Of a DNA stretch of 64,000 nucleotides, positions 50,201 to 63,200 are shown piece after piece. Under the pieces are notes generated by a model. The model did not search any database, was not told where the DNA came from, and saw nothing but the letters and a program-made list of their open reading frames with translations. Position numbers and translations under genes: made by a program. How positions within the stretch are numbered: the first letter of the stretch is position 1; each line of letters opens with the position of its first letter. This DNA comes from Chamaea fasciata (taxonomy: Eukaryota; Chordata; Aves; Passeriformes; Sylviidae), in NCBI GenBank assembly GCA_029207755.1, contig JARCOQ010000016.1, positions 6,310,501 through 6,374,500 of the forward strand. Reading direction: 5' to 3'.

Positions 50201-53200
50201 GCCAGGAATCAGTTGTGGTTTTAATGTGGGCTTCAACAGAACTAGAAATCTGAGTGTACATCTGTCAAAGCTGAAGCCATTAGAGCCGTTTAAACAAAAT
50301 GAAAACATAAATCACATCAATATGTCAAATCGATGTGCCATGCATTTCATAGCCATGATACTGCCACCACAGCTGGATTCATGGCACGTGTGTTCTACTA
50401 CAGCACTGCCTGTTTTATTAAACAGCATAAATAAAATTCAAAAGAAAAATGTTACAACTTGCATTACAGGGAGATCATGGCTTCCTCCACAACTCTGGGC
50501 TTTCAGTTTGTTTCGCTGAAAAGCTTTTAGCAACATAAAAGCACATTTGACATTAACACTGATTAAAGCAAATAGATAAATTGCAAAGCCTCTGAGAAAG
50601 CAGAACTGTTCCTTACAATTTACCTGGACCACCCCTGGACAGAGGAGATCTATATCAACAGCTTAGTTTTTATTCACAGCATGGTGAGAACTGCTATCAG
50701 CTGGGTTTTTCACTTACCCTGCTCCCCAGCCTTATCCAAATATTAGTAGGCTGCTCACACTGAAGTGAGAAAGAAAAAAAGAGAAAAATAAAGAGAGAAA
50801 TCCCAGCCCCTTCCTTTGAATTCTGTTCAAGTTTTGACTGGCAATGGTGCCGTGCTCAAATTCACCACCTGAACACAAACCAGGCTGAGGAAATGGAGGT
50901 GCTGCAGCCTCTGGCCATGGGTGAACAGATGGGAGCAAACACAACTCATAACGTGGAGAAGTACTGAGGGTGAACAATTATGGATGTTCTGAAACAAAAC
51001 AACTGCAATTGGCACTTGAATTTAGGCCCCATTCGACAAACTGCTCAGGCACTAACTGAACCAGGCTTTTTAGACTAATTAGTTCCCTGAAGAAACACCT
51101 CTTCTACTACTTGTAATTAAGGCCAAAATAAAGAATCAATGGGCTTCAAAAAGAAAACCAAGACAGCAACTACTGTTGTTCTAATTGCCACAATAACCAA
51201 AGTATTAAGCACATGAAAGTGGATCTTACAATCCTTGCAAACTGCAAAGAGCAGGAGGGTTGGGATCCACAAGAGCATGGGAATAAGCTTGTGTTGGTGC
51301 TGTTTTCTCAAAGCATTTTTTTCTGTTTATATGTCGTAAGTATTTGGTAATAGGATTTCAACAAAACTCTGTAGCTGGACCCCACAGAAATGCAGTGGGC
51401 ACAACTGTGCTGAGCCGAAGTGGAGGCCCTACAGGAAACCCTTGGAACCTTTACAGAACGTTTTTAAAGAGAAAATAATAATTAAAAATATAGCTCACTC
51501 TTACAGGTCACCATCATCATGAATTAAAAGATGACACAAAAACATTTACAACTACATACTTTAAGTCTTAAATGACACAGTGATTATGCAATTATTCTCA
51601 AATGAAGCACTACAAATCACAGAATTCAAATCTAGTGATTATGAAAATCAACAAATCTCAACAAGTTCAGAGCATCTCAAGACTCCCAGAAAAGACCTGA
51701 TAATCTCATTAATACAACTCAAAGCTAGGGAACAGGCAAAATTTCGGTGTAAAACATTATCCTGATGTGTAATCTTAGCTTTTACTTTTTTTCAGGAGAT
51801 ATTTATTTCCTTTCTCCCCAAAGCTGCTTGGTTTCCATGGGCTGTTAAAGCTTTCATTGATGTGAGAAGGTGCCTAAGTAGCAGTTCTAAGAAACAGGAG
51901 ACATTATTGGCCCGAGCCTGATCGATTCACCAATAGAGTTCAAAAAAGATGAGAAGCACTGGCCTGAGAGCCCCTCTAGGAAACATAACCCAAGCAAGCC
52001 CATCTTCTAGTTTGGAGAAAAACTGGTCAGTCCTGGCCAATTCTCCCATTCCGAAAGAGTCAGGCACCAAAAGATTAATCTGGTGGTTGAGCCACACGAA
52101 CACATACCACCTGCTTCAGGAAACTCTGGGCTGGAAGTGCTCTGGAGGATGTGGCACTGCCTCCCAGGAGATCTCATCAGCTCATTCCAGAAAGGAATCA
52201 CATACCTTGGAAGCTGTTAGACTTTACCCATTCCTGCCCAAGGCAAACCAGATGTGTGGAACAACAGTGACACGGGCTGTAGCTGCACAATGCACGTGGA
52301 TCAGACCAGTGCTATCTCCAGTCACCAAACTTTCCAGCTTGGAAAGTATTCACAGAGGTTAAATCTCCAAATCAAACACAGAAAGCAGTAGCCCTAATGC
52401 TGAATGTTTCTCTAATGTTGCAGAAAACAAAACAATTCTGCAATTGTGGAAAGCAACACTGGAAAATGGTGCAAGTTCTAGAGGAATTTGCCCAGCAACC
52501 TCTCTACTGCCTCCCATTCATCCCTCCACACTGCCTGCAGCAGCAAGTGATGGATGGAGACCAACAGAAGAACGTGCTTCTACTCTTTCAAAGCCTTCCC
52601 TCTGAAAAGCTGGAAGCTATCTGTTCCTAATCCATTCCCCAAAGACACTTAATTTGACTTTTTCTGTCTTCTGCCTCAGAGGGAAGAGACATGTCACCAC
52701 TGCTCTGCCTGTGCCCGATTCAGCCCCTGGTCCCCAGCTGCACCTGGCAGCAGGAGGGGATTTGCACCACATCGCACAGAAGCAGCTCTTTCATTCCATG
52801 CCTTTGCTGTGGATGGGGCCACTGCTCCCACTTCAAATGCATTCCTGCTTCCTCCTCCTCCTCCTCCACCTAAAGACATCTAATTGCAGAGCCTGTATCT
52901 CTCGGCACAGGCATGCAGGCTCTCCAGTGTAAAGCATTTTAAAGCTCTCAGCATCCCATGAAACGCTCTCCCCTGTTCTATTGTGGTAAATGTGACTCAT
53001 AAGTGCACCTCAGTTATCGGCTCTTTCCAATACATCACTAAGAAAGAACCCAATTTTAAATCTTCTGTAGGAATTTAGACACAGTTCATCTGTTTCTCAT
53101 GTTTCCTATAGCCAGGGACATCTGAAGCTAATCCAAATTCCTTATGTCAAGCCTCTTTTGTGCTTGGTTATTCATAACATCACCAGAAGAGGTTACGGGA

Positions 53201-56200
53201 GGATTTGTTCATACCAAGAGCATTTTAAGTGGAGCATTGTTGGGAAGAAGGGAAGATCTTTCTGTTGCTGGCATCTATCAATCTGCCAAGGCTGAAGTGA
53301 GTACTTAGAGCCTGAGTACAGGAACATTCCCACAACCTCTGAGCATCAAACCTGGACAGCAGCACGATGATATCAGCACAGTCTCACCTAGGCTGGGTGT
53401 GCTCCCTGCAGGCTTGAAGCCCTCAGCCAGAGTCCACCCTGAACTCCCTGCACTGCTGACACAGGTGATTGGTTATATTTATCATTACTGCACATCTTTA
53501 CATGACAGAGTCAAGATGTGACCCAGAAAGAGAACAAGGAGCAGAGTGTCACTGACTGCACCTGCACCAGGAGTGTGACTTCCAGCAAGAGGTGACAGCA
53601 ATGACAATTGCCTATCCCTGTCCTTCCTGCACTTGAAGCACACGAGAGCTGCAGGGCTGGAAAATGCTTTTCTGTCCCCTGCACTTCAATGCACAGCCAA
53701 GAGGTAAAAGTGTCCCTGAGACTGCTGGTGTGTTTGCAGCTGGGGGTATTTTTCTGAGAGCTTGTCTACAAGGCAGCCTTTCACAGGCTGGAGAAGTTGT
53801 CTTAGTTAATGATTCACCCTATGCAAGTTGGTGACAGGATATTCTCATTCCTGAGAATGATGGAAGTTGCTTCCACTTAGCTGTGGTCCCTGGAAACTGC
53901 TGACTTAAAGCCATTCTTAAACTGTCAGAGCATCCACAAACTAAAAATAGCTGCAAAAATCTCCCTGTAGTGAAAACAATGCTGGCTTGTGCAGAATATC
54001 TCCAGTGTAAGGAAGTGCCACAGACTGCTTCTCTTGATCAATTACTGACTTTCAGGACAGATCCAAAATGAGGACTCTCCTCAAAAAAAAAACTAAGAGC
54101 AACTGAGTTTTAAAATCCAGTTTGACCAAACAAAGTCTCAGATACACGGAGATAGGATTTGCTGCAGTGTCAGTTAATTTTAAGAGTCACTGTCCTTCCA
54201 CAGGGCAGAGACTGTCACCTTTAACAAATCATTAAACCTCTTGGTGACTCGACTTCCTCATTTATATGATGATTATTTGCCAGGTGTTCTGCCAGAACAC
54301 AGCCACTGCAGGTGTAAAAGGGAGGGGAGGACACCAATGACTCACTGACTCCATAAGGTCACTCAGGTCTGAAGGAAGATGAAACACGTGAAATAACAGA
54401 GAACACGAGATAATCCATTTTGCAGGGCTGCCAGAGAACACGGGCCTGACCTGCTCTCCTTTAGCAAAGAAAAATAAATGCAGAGGACCTCAGTACCTCC
54501 TGGGAATTCTTAGAGTCTGCCAAGAGATGCCAAAGCATTTGGGTTCAAAGAGCTGTTTCAACAAGGTGTTCGAAGATGAAGTTCAGCCCCGTGACTGCTT
54601 CAGCAATCAGTGGGAACTGATGCATGGAGCATCTCAGCACCATCTCTGGAGAGAGCCTGTTTTCTCCCACGAGCCACAGATAAGATGCTACAGTGACAGC
54701 AGAAGTCTGGGCAAGTGAAACATATGCCATTCTGGAGTGGCAGGAAAGCTCCAGTGATTCCGATCTGCTCCTTATGGACGTCCAAAGTGAGCAGAGTAAT
54801 CATCTCACTGCTTCTTAAAAGTTGTCACTGAGCAAAAAAAGGTTGGATGGCAGCAGAGAGGTAGAGAAAGTAGGCAGGAGAAACCTGAAAATTAAAACAA
54901 ACTCCTCTGTGCCTTGCACAGATGGGAGGAAAATGTCTCTGTAAAGTTCCCACCACCACAGAAGCCCCTTCTGCTGTGTAAAGGAGCAATCTACCTTTGA
55001 GGGGGAGAGGAAATGTGGCAAAGGAGCAGGATAAACACAAAGTGTGGATCAAAGGGAAGAAAAAAAAAAGGAAAAAAAACAGTGGAAAAGTGCTGATGGG
55101 GGAAGCTGAGTGAAAGATAAGGAAGAACTGTTGGCTGCTCAAATTAACATTTTAATGCATTCACAGTAAAATTTAAGCACTTTAAGCACTGGAGTGGCTG
55201 CTGAGCAAACCCCCTTCGAAAGGAGCAGACTGGTGACTTTACACCACAAAATCAGCAAGGTCCAGGTTTCACCATCAGCAGACGCATTGCAGTTATCAGG
55301 GGCAGATACTGTGACAATATTTGGTAAGTGAGTTTTGAGGTCACCAGTAATGCCCATGATGGAACAAAAACACAGAACATATGGCATCTCATGTGCTGAA
55401 ACTGTCAGACTCACAATTAACTGATTAGAATGCATATGGTGCTCACAGACAGGGGAAATCTCTCAATGTAAAAGATGCTGGAGACCATTGAAGGTGTCAG
55501 CATGAGTCTTCCTTGCAAATCTCTCTTCATTAAAGTTTCGTATGGAGCCAGGAGTGTTGTAATAAAATCACTATTAATGCAGTTATATTTATGATTATCT
55601 CCTTTTGTGCAGCTGGATTTAACTTTTCAAACACTAAACTCCACATCAAAGCTTTTTCACAGTGGCTGCTGCATGCACAGAAGCTTTTTGTTTTGTCATA
55701 TTTAGCTTGAAATTAAAAGTAATGAGAGCTAAGGTGGTAAAAGTTAACCAAGATTGGCTAGAAAACTATTAATAAGACCAGTAGCAAAACAAAAATTCAC
55801 TCTACCATAGAAATACAGTAACATTTCTGTTACAGTATTTGTAACAGGCTGGCCAGGGACAAACTCACTCCCTTTCCAGTTCCAAAACACACTTCTAAAA
55901 AGATGGTGAGTGACAGTTCATTAACCACGTGAAATGGGCTGACACAGCCTGCTTGCTTTTCCAGCCACCATTTCAGATGACATTTTTCTTTGCAGCTCTC
56001 CATGCTTTACATTCAACACTCTGTAAAATGATTCTCTGAACCCCTTCCAGCCACGTCAGCCCTGTGGAGCAGGGGGTTGGGCTGGAGGCAGGCAGTTCTG
56101 GGGAGGAGAAAGCAACTGCTTGTCCTTGTGTGTTGCATGTCCACGCATTACAGATCCAGCTTTTCTCATCCATCATCAGTGAAGGGGATTTAAAAAGTTC

Positions 56201-59200
56201 CCCATCAGCTTTTCTTTGCCTTTCAGTCCTCTGCCCCACCAGGCTCTGACAGGAGTGGTTCTTCTGCAGCATCACCAGGGAAAGGATCTGGGATCAAAGC
56301 CTTCTGCTGTATCCCAGTTTCTGGAAGGTGCCAGTAATCCAGGTGATGTCTGATGCAGGCAGTGCAGGGCTCCCAGCAGCTCTGCTGCCCAGCAAGGGCT
56401 GGGGCACAGCTCCCCGTGTGTCCCAACTCCATCCTCCCAGCAGACATCAACCCTCATACACAGCCCCCTCCAGAGCTTGCACACTCCTCTCACATTCCCT
56501 CTGCTCTTTTGAGCAGCTTCCCACTTCCATATGCACACCCAGCAAAGGACCTACCACAGACCTCATCTCCTTAATGAGTTAAAAGCTGTTGCCTCACCCC
56601 AAAATCTTCTCAGGCCCTCAGAGCTTCCTCCTCTCTCTAACTGGATTATCTCCATCACTCCATCTTCACCAGAGCTTCCTGACTGCTGCTGAAATGGGTG
56701 GGGAAATCTCCCTTTCCAGAGTAAGGAAAAAAGCCCTGTTAAGAACATCCCTTTTTCTTCCTCTGTTTTGACAGAAGTGGTAACAGATTTGGGCAAGCAG
56801 AATAAACAAGAAAAAAGAGACTATTAACGGGTTCTCTTCTAGGAAGAACAGAAAGAGATTTTATTAAATTAAGTACTTAGTAGCAAAAATTTAGAAAAAG
56901 GGGGAAACACTGTGATCAAAAGCCAGAGAGGACAGACATGGCTCGTAGTGCAAATGTTGAGATTTATGAACAAAGCTGAAGAGCAGAACCCAGAAAATCT
57001 AATGCAGGAGGATGCATTTACCTCAGAGTCTTCAAGGGCTTTGTTAAACTCCAGAAGTTCCTGGACCACAGCAATACCTGGAGCCTCCCCAGCAGGGATG
57101 GAGCACACAGGGACTGTGTCCCACTGTCTGCTGGGTGCCAGAGACCCCTCTGTGGGCATCCACAGCAGCACATCCCCTGCTAACTGGTGATCATGATTGT
57201 TTTCCACACTTCAACCATGCCAGCCTCCCAAGAAGTGTCAGCCAGGCCTTTTCAGCTCAAATCCATCCCTGTCCCTCTCTGCAGCCACCCCTGGATCTGT
57301 CTGGAGTAGCTGTGCAGTGGTTGCTTTGCTGGCACGTGTGTGATGCTCCCAGGTGAGCTCTGCTGGTTCTCCTGTGCCCTTCCCCAGCTCCCTGTGTGCT
57401 GCCCTCCCCAGCCCACCCACACCAGAGGCTCCCAGGATGCTCCAACCCTTCTGCCACACTGATTTAAACATGCTCAAGTTGCCTTTTCCTCCCCTCCTCA
57501 CCCCCCTACAGAGGCTGTTTCTCCCACATCTTGAACACCTGAGGCTCCAAGGTGCCTCATCCCAGCAGTCTGCCCTGTTTGTGAGCTGAGTCATGAAATG
57601 TCAACATTTCCAAACCTCGTGGGGAGGCTCAGCAGAGCTGGGAGGGTGCAGAGCATCAAGGCAGGAGTTATTAATAGCTGCCATCGACCATCTCAGCAGC
57701 TTTGATCTACTGGCAGCTGATTACAGCTGCTGCTCCTGATGATGAAGCACCAGGGGTCCTGCCTGTACCTCAATTTCCCTTTCCAGTTTTCTGATCTTCA
57801 CTGGAACAAAACACTTTCCCCCAAAATTTCAAAACAGATGGGATTCAGCAGCCAACACTGCAGTCAGAAAAGCAAACATAATCAAGCTGAAGCGTAAAAT
57901 TTTACTTTGGGAGAAAAATATCAGGTCTTTGAATCCTGCTTCTAGCAAAGTCTTTGAAAGGCTTAGAGGTTGACATCACACACAACAAACCTCCAGAGAA
58001 CACAGCTCCTTTCTGAAATTTTCCATGTACCCCTTAATCCATATCCATGAAAATAAACTTAGAATTTGTTCCCTATAAATAATTAAAGGGGTAGAACCAA
58101 ATGGTTCCCACACTATTCCATGCTTTCATCTGAAGAAGAAAAGATAATTTGCTATTGCCTGAAGACAACACAGCACACCTGACATATTCAAGGAAACAAT
58201 TCAGAAAATCCTCCTGCAACAACCTAGAGCTACTGTTGGGAACAACTAAGGAAGCAGGATAAAATAGCCACCTATCCCTTTATGTCAGCATCATTGAATC
58301 CTGCTCTGTCTGCTGGGAAGCAATACAGTGTTCAAAAGACAAAATAGAGAAACATTCTGAGGCAGATGAATTCAGGCAAATTTCTGTTTTATCTGGTGTT
58401 ATCAGCTAACTTCTCTATCACTTTGCCCAAAACTTTGCAGAATTTGTTTCCAGAGGTACAGCAAAGAAGTGGATCTATACCAGGACACTGATCTACACCA
58501 CGTTGTGCCGTTCTAAGGATTTAAAGATCACTGGAATCAGTACTGCCTGAAATAAGTCCCCATCTCCCAACACAAGGAAAGAGCATTTTTAAAGATGCCA
58601 GAAACAACAGAGTTTTGTGCAGAGTGAGACAGTTGACCCTGTGGCTTGAGCATGAACCCAAGGAGCAATTTCTACCAGTCCACTCTATTCGAGTTATAGC
58701 ATCTGGATCTGTATGATGATGGAATTAAACATGAAGAAAAACTCACATACTTATGACTATTGTAAAGCCTGATGTAATAAAACTGCCAAGCTTTAAGATC
58801 ACAGATATATTCCAAATATTCTAACTCATGAGCACAAAGCCCATTCCACTAAGCACAACAGGAGAGAGGAACAATTCAGCCAGGGTAGGTTAACTTTTTG
58901 CTCACCACAGTCACATTTCAGATTCCAAATTTTCAAAAAGAGAACTAAGGAGAATATAAGAATTTCTTTAAGAAATACTTCCATCTTTGGACAGAATGTT
59001 TTCTTTCTTAGAGAAAACCTAGTAGAAAGAACATTTAATAGTGACCAGTATTCTGGGGGTTTCCAGGCCCAATGCCAAGAAGTGAATAATTTACAGCAGA
59101 CACACGCTTTACTTCTTCAACCCCTTAAGTAAAGCTGTTGCATACACAAGTTGCTCACACTGTATAGAGCAGAGCTTTGACTACACATGTGATGTAGTGA

Positions 59201-59319
59201 ATCTCTTCTATTGCACCACAGAGAAGGCCCCACACCTGCTGTCACCCTGATTTTCAGCCTTCTGATTGTTTACATAGTTCTACTGGAGTTTCTCAGGCAT
59301 TTAACATAAACAAAGTAGA

Positions 59320-59520
59320 TTGTTTGTGTTTTCCTCTCAGTGATAGACTTCTGAGTTGACCACCGGGGTCAGAGAGGTGGTCCTTTCATCCCCCAATCCT
59401 TAATCAAATTCCAAACCCTATTTAAACCCCTGAATCATAATAAACTTTCTCTTTCACTCCTCACTTCTCAATCTAACTGGTGAGTGTGGTTCTTTCGTGT
59501 CATGATTTGCGACAACCTGC
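59320..59520 (+). mobile_element. Probable endogenous retrovirus LTR fragment
   Basis: The segment has a TATA-like TATTTAAA at 59419..59426, a polyadenylation signal AATAAA at 59439..59444, and then a pyrimidine-rich stretch and a gtgtggttctttcgtgtcat block, as in a U3-R-U5 arrangement. A possible LTR end (gcgaca) lies at about 59514. No primer-binding site, gag/pol/env coding sequence or second LTR was recognised, so it would be a solo or partial LTR. It sits about 300 bp from the 141-nt MAD1L1 exon. Confidence 0.55.
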
Positions 59521-59819
59521 CACCCCTCCACAACCCTTTCACCACAGGGAGTGGTTGCCCCTCCAGCCATGCAGTGCAGCACAGCACACTCAGCAGACCC
59601 CAAGATGATTATTCTTGGCTTCTGCCAGCTCCAGCTGCAGAGCAATAACTCATGGCTCTTACCGATCCCGGAATTTTGGAGCGCGAACACCGCAGATCTG
59701 GCTCCTTGCGAGAGCAGATCCTGTCACCAGACAACTCAATCTTAGAGGTCTCAACTCCTCCACCCCTGGGGTTAGGGCACAGCCTGGGCTTGTAGCAGCA
59801 CAGGTTGTTGCTTTATTAC

Positions 59820-59960
59820 CTCCAGCTCAGTGTTGTGAGCGTGCAGCTTCTGCACCATGTCCTCGGCCTCGCGCATGCGGCGGCTCAGCTGCGGCGAGTG
59901 CTCGGCCGGCGTCAGCTCGCTGTCGTACGACTCCAGGATCGCCCGCATCCCATCTCGCTC
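59820..59960 (-). CDS. MAD1L1: MAD1L1 coding exon (141 nt, 47 codons), first of four in transcript order
   Basis: The minus strand encodes 47 residues beginning [18 protein letters not shown] and ending in HNTELE. This matches the vertebrate MAD1 segment that follows the LLLTK motif; the match is from memory of the human protein. The acceptor is ttcccggcag before GAGCGAGAT, and the donor is CTGGAG before gtaataaag. Both ends are phase 0. MAD1 is a long homodimeric coiled coil that recruits MAD2 to unattached kinetochores and nuclear pores for the spindle checkpoint. The segment is charged and helical, containing [14 protein letters not shown]. The exon is clearly richer in GC and CpG than its surroundings. 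Its acceptor forms the first unit of a tandem repeat running upstream in the intron (59961..60222). Differences from human are conservative, such as E for G after AIL and H for Y after PAE. Confidence 0.97.
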
Positions 59961-60222
59961 CTGCCGGGAACAACAGCAAAACCTTTTAGGGATACAGCCC
60001 CAGACTGCACATCCTGCCGGGAACAACGGCAAAACGTTCAAGGGTACAGCCCCAGACTGCACTCCCTGCTGGGAACAACAGCAAAACCTTTTACGGAGAG
60101 AGCCACTGAACTGAACTCCTGGGAGGAACAACAGCAAAACGTTCAGGGGTAGAGCCCCTGACTGCATCCCTGCCAGGAGCAACAGCAAAACCTTTTAGGG
60201 ATAAGGCCCCAGACCACACTCC
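59961..60222. repeat. Five-unit 51-53 bp minisatellite containing the exon's 3' splice site
   Basis: Units start at 59961, 60014, 60066, 60119 and 60170, giving periods of 53, 52, 53 and 51. Each begins, on the plus strand, with ctg followed by a variable part, aacaacagcaaaac and a purine-rich end. Two subtypes alternate: those with ccttttaggg-like cores (units 1, 3, 5) and those with cgttcaaggg-like cores (units 2, 4). This makes a super-unit of 104-105 bp. Read on the gene's strand, every unit ends in a T-rich tract plus CAG. The first of these is the functional acceptor of the 141-nt MAD1L1 exon. Confidence 0.93.
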
Positions 60223-63200
60223 AAGAGCCTTCTAGATCTTTGCCCACAATTCTACTCAACTCTGATGGATGTACACTCATCGCCTTCAGATCAGCATCAA
60301 GGCACAGATGAACACACAGTTCTAATAAAATAAATGTTGCTGCTGTGAGAACTGAAAAATTAGACTGTCTTGTGTCTATAAAACCCCACATCCTTTGCAG
60401 GAAAGCAACATGCAGGCACTCTAAAAAGCAGATGGCAACTGAAAAACAGAGCCTGCCTTCTTCCTGGAGACACTCTTCTAATTCAACATGGCTGAATGAG
60501 TTTCCTCAGCAAAATATTTAGTGTTGTACTTGACATTTTTCCTGCCAGAGCCTCAGCAAAGAAAGAACAGAATTGTCACAACAGAAATGAAACAGATTTG
60601 ACATCGAACAAAGTGGCTGAGAGCAAATATCCTCAAAATGGTATGTGACTTATCACTTGTTAGCTGCTGCAACACTCAGTGCTTGTAACAAAGATTTTTT
60701 CAGAGGTTAATGTCTGGCAGACAGTGTTTGGCTCACTTCTCTATCTACTGGCAATTAGAACCAGGCATTTGCAAAGAAAGACAAACAGAAGGATCCTTCT
60801 CCCCTCCCTCAGAGCAGCTTCCCAACTATAAGGCTTTTTGTGTGGGCTCCTGGCTGAAATATTCCTAATGCATTCCCAGCTTCAGAAGCACCTCCCTCCA
60901 AGGCACTGATGGAGAAGAAGAATGGGGACAAAAGGAATATTTGAAGAAGCCAGGTATGTTTAAGGAGGTGACTGGTCACACTGCAATATGCACACGGGGA
61001 TTAAGCAGCTGATGAAGAGTTTGATCTCTTGACTGCATGGAAGAACCTTGATGCTTATGAAGCTACAGAACAGGGTCAAAGCAGCACAGGCCCTTGGCAT
61101 AAACCCAAAGAGCCAAAACTCTGAGGAAAGCTGAGCAGTGCTGCCCCCCTTTCACTGCTGGAGTTTGCTACCTCCCCTGCTACAGAAATGCTGGAGCACT
61201 CTGGACAAACCAGGTCCTTGCTGGGAGTTCTGCCGTCACAGACAAAGTAATTCCAGGAGATCATTGGGCTGTACAGCTGTGCGGTTCACATCCAGACCAG
61301 GCCAGTGCAGCACGTCATAAACCCAGCTCAGCTGCACTGGAAAGTTTCACCTGGGGAAATCAGGAATTGTTGGGACAGGAAAAAAGATCTTTTCCCCACA
61401 GCCCTAAATGCAAAAGGCTGTATTTCAGATAGTGAGGGTGACCACTAACCACCCAGCTGAGCCTGGATACAAAGGTTATCTCCTCCTTAAATCTAAAGGT
61501 CAAAGACTGAATGTGGATAGCAAATGTCCATGTGGGAAGGGAAGGAACATTCAAATTCAAGGTGTGACAACAAGACTGGGGGCACTGCCAGAGGTGCAGT
61601 GTGTTCAGAACACGTCATGGACTGAAAGGTCAGCCAAGATGGTTGGGTTGGTCAGCAGGTAAAAGGACCCTTAGACTGAAGGACAGCCTGGGGCTACAGG
61701 AACTGAGTTAATAAAATTATAAAGAAAAACAAGTTTTAACACAAATAGTACCAGCAGCTATTACCAGCTCCTAGGCCAGATTTGACTGAAGAGAAGTATT
61801 TTTCCAGGGAAACAGTTTTGCCATAGTTCAGAATTGTTCATCTGACAGACATGTGAAAGGAAATACTTCCACGTTGTGGAAAAAGAAGAAGAAACCTCAA
61901 ATTCAGCCACACCTGCCTTGTAATTAACTTGTTTAGCAGAGAGGCAGCAGGACAGGACCTCCCCATCCTCCTTTTCCCCCTCCTGTACCCACAGACATCA
62001 CCCAGTCTGCCCAGTGCACTCTCCACAAGGCAAAATGCTTTTGCTTGGGAGATGAATGCCATTCCCCATTTATAGCCAGATCACTTTCTAGAGCACAGAA
62101 GAGAACATAATGACAGCATTTAGTGAAGGTATTGGTTTGAGCTTTGCATGTTGTTGCAATTAGATTTGCAATTACAGCATCCTCACCCCTTCTCTGCACT
62201 CGGAGCTGCTCTGCTGTCCTAGTTTTCTCCTAACCATCTTTCATCCATGTGATAATTTACCACTGCTGCAGTTCTCTCCATCGAAGCAGGGGCAGTCCCA
62301 AAATCCTTGGTGTTCTTTCAAAAGCAAACAGGACCCCTGGCAACTCCCATCACACTTGGCTTCCAATTAACTGCGGAATATGAGGTCATTTGAGTCATCC
62401 CCATCAAGATCCCAGCAGCTCCCTGGGCTGTGGAGCTACAAGGAAGACAAACTCCAGCTTTCATGTGGGCATGGGAAAACTGCACGGGACAGCCCTGCAG
62501 GCTGTCTTTCCCCTAAAGTCAGCTACAGCCCTTGCCCTTCAAGCATCTCTCTAAAATGAAAAGTAAACTTCTCAAGAAAATATCACACATGGTAAACACA
62601 GCAGAAGCTGTATTGGGGGGGGGGAAGTTCTGAAAAGCTGAACTAAAGGGCGGCACAATTAAACACTTGATCCTGGAGTTTACTTATCTTCTTTAATTAT
62701 TTCTAAATATTAATACTGTTAGTGAAATCAATTCTCAGCTTCCAACAAGTGGCCCCCAGCTCCATTTTTTAAATTTCTCCCCATCAAGAGCACTTATTGA
62801 AAGCTTCTCCCTCCCTCCTAAAGATCTTGTTCGTTTGGCAGGAAACACAAGTTCTTGTTGAGAAGTCCTCTGTCTAAAAAGATTCTCTAAAATGTAATCC
62901 TAATTTAGTAATTGCTGCAGTATTTCCTCATTCTTCACAACCCATCAAAATCCTCCCCAGGCACTTTCAGATGCCCTTTCTAACCTCATTCTAATAGAGC
63001 TGCTTTGCTGCTTCCTATCTGGAGAGTATTCATCAGAATTACTAAAAAGCAGTTCCTCTGGGAATTTCCAAAATTTACCCAGCACAGGGTAAATCTCTGC
63101 TAACGCATCATGGCCTTACCCTGGCACAATTCCAGGTGATCTTTACCTTAACCAGTTTAAAATCAACACCTGAACAGAAATGCAGCTCACTCCAAACATG

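Larger units (their letters stand above)
33996..59819 (-). other. MAD1L1: MAD1L1 intron, 25.8 kb
   Basis: This is the largest complete intron in the window, between the 141-nt and 57-nt exons, with donor gtaataaag at 59819. It contains a degenerate CR1 tail (about 35880..36010), a CR1 3' fragment in plus orientation (about 37385..37640), an A22 run (47251..47272), an AT-rich simple repeat (45394..45439), an inverted repeat (44374..44409), a probable LTR fragment (about 59320..59520), and three exon-like segments on the gene's strand (43736..43853, 57022..57060 and 57769..57800). The rest shows nothing recognisable. Confidence 0.9.

Noticed and set aside
50438..50650. Donor-like gtaaat after a minus-strand open stretch near 50626
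   Set aside because: No matching acceptor or coding similarity; a single GT context is expected by chance.
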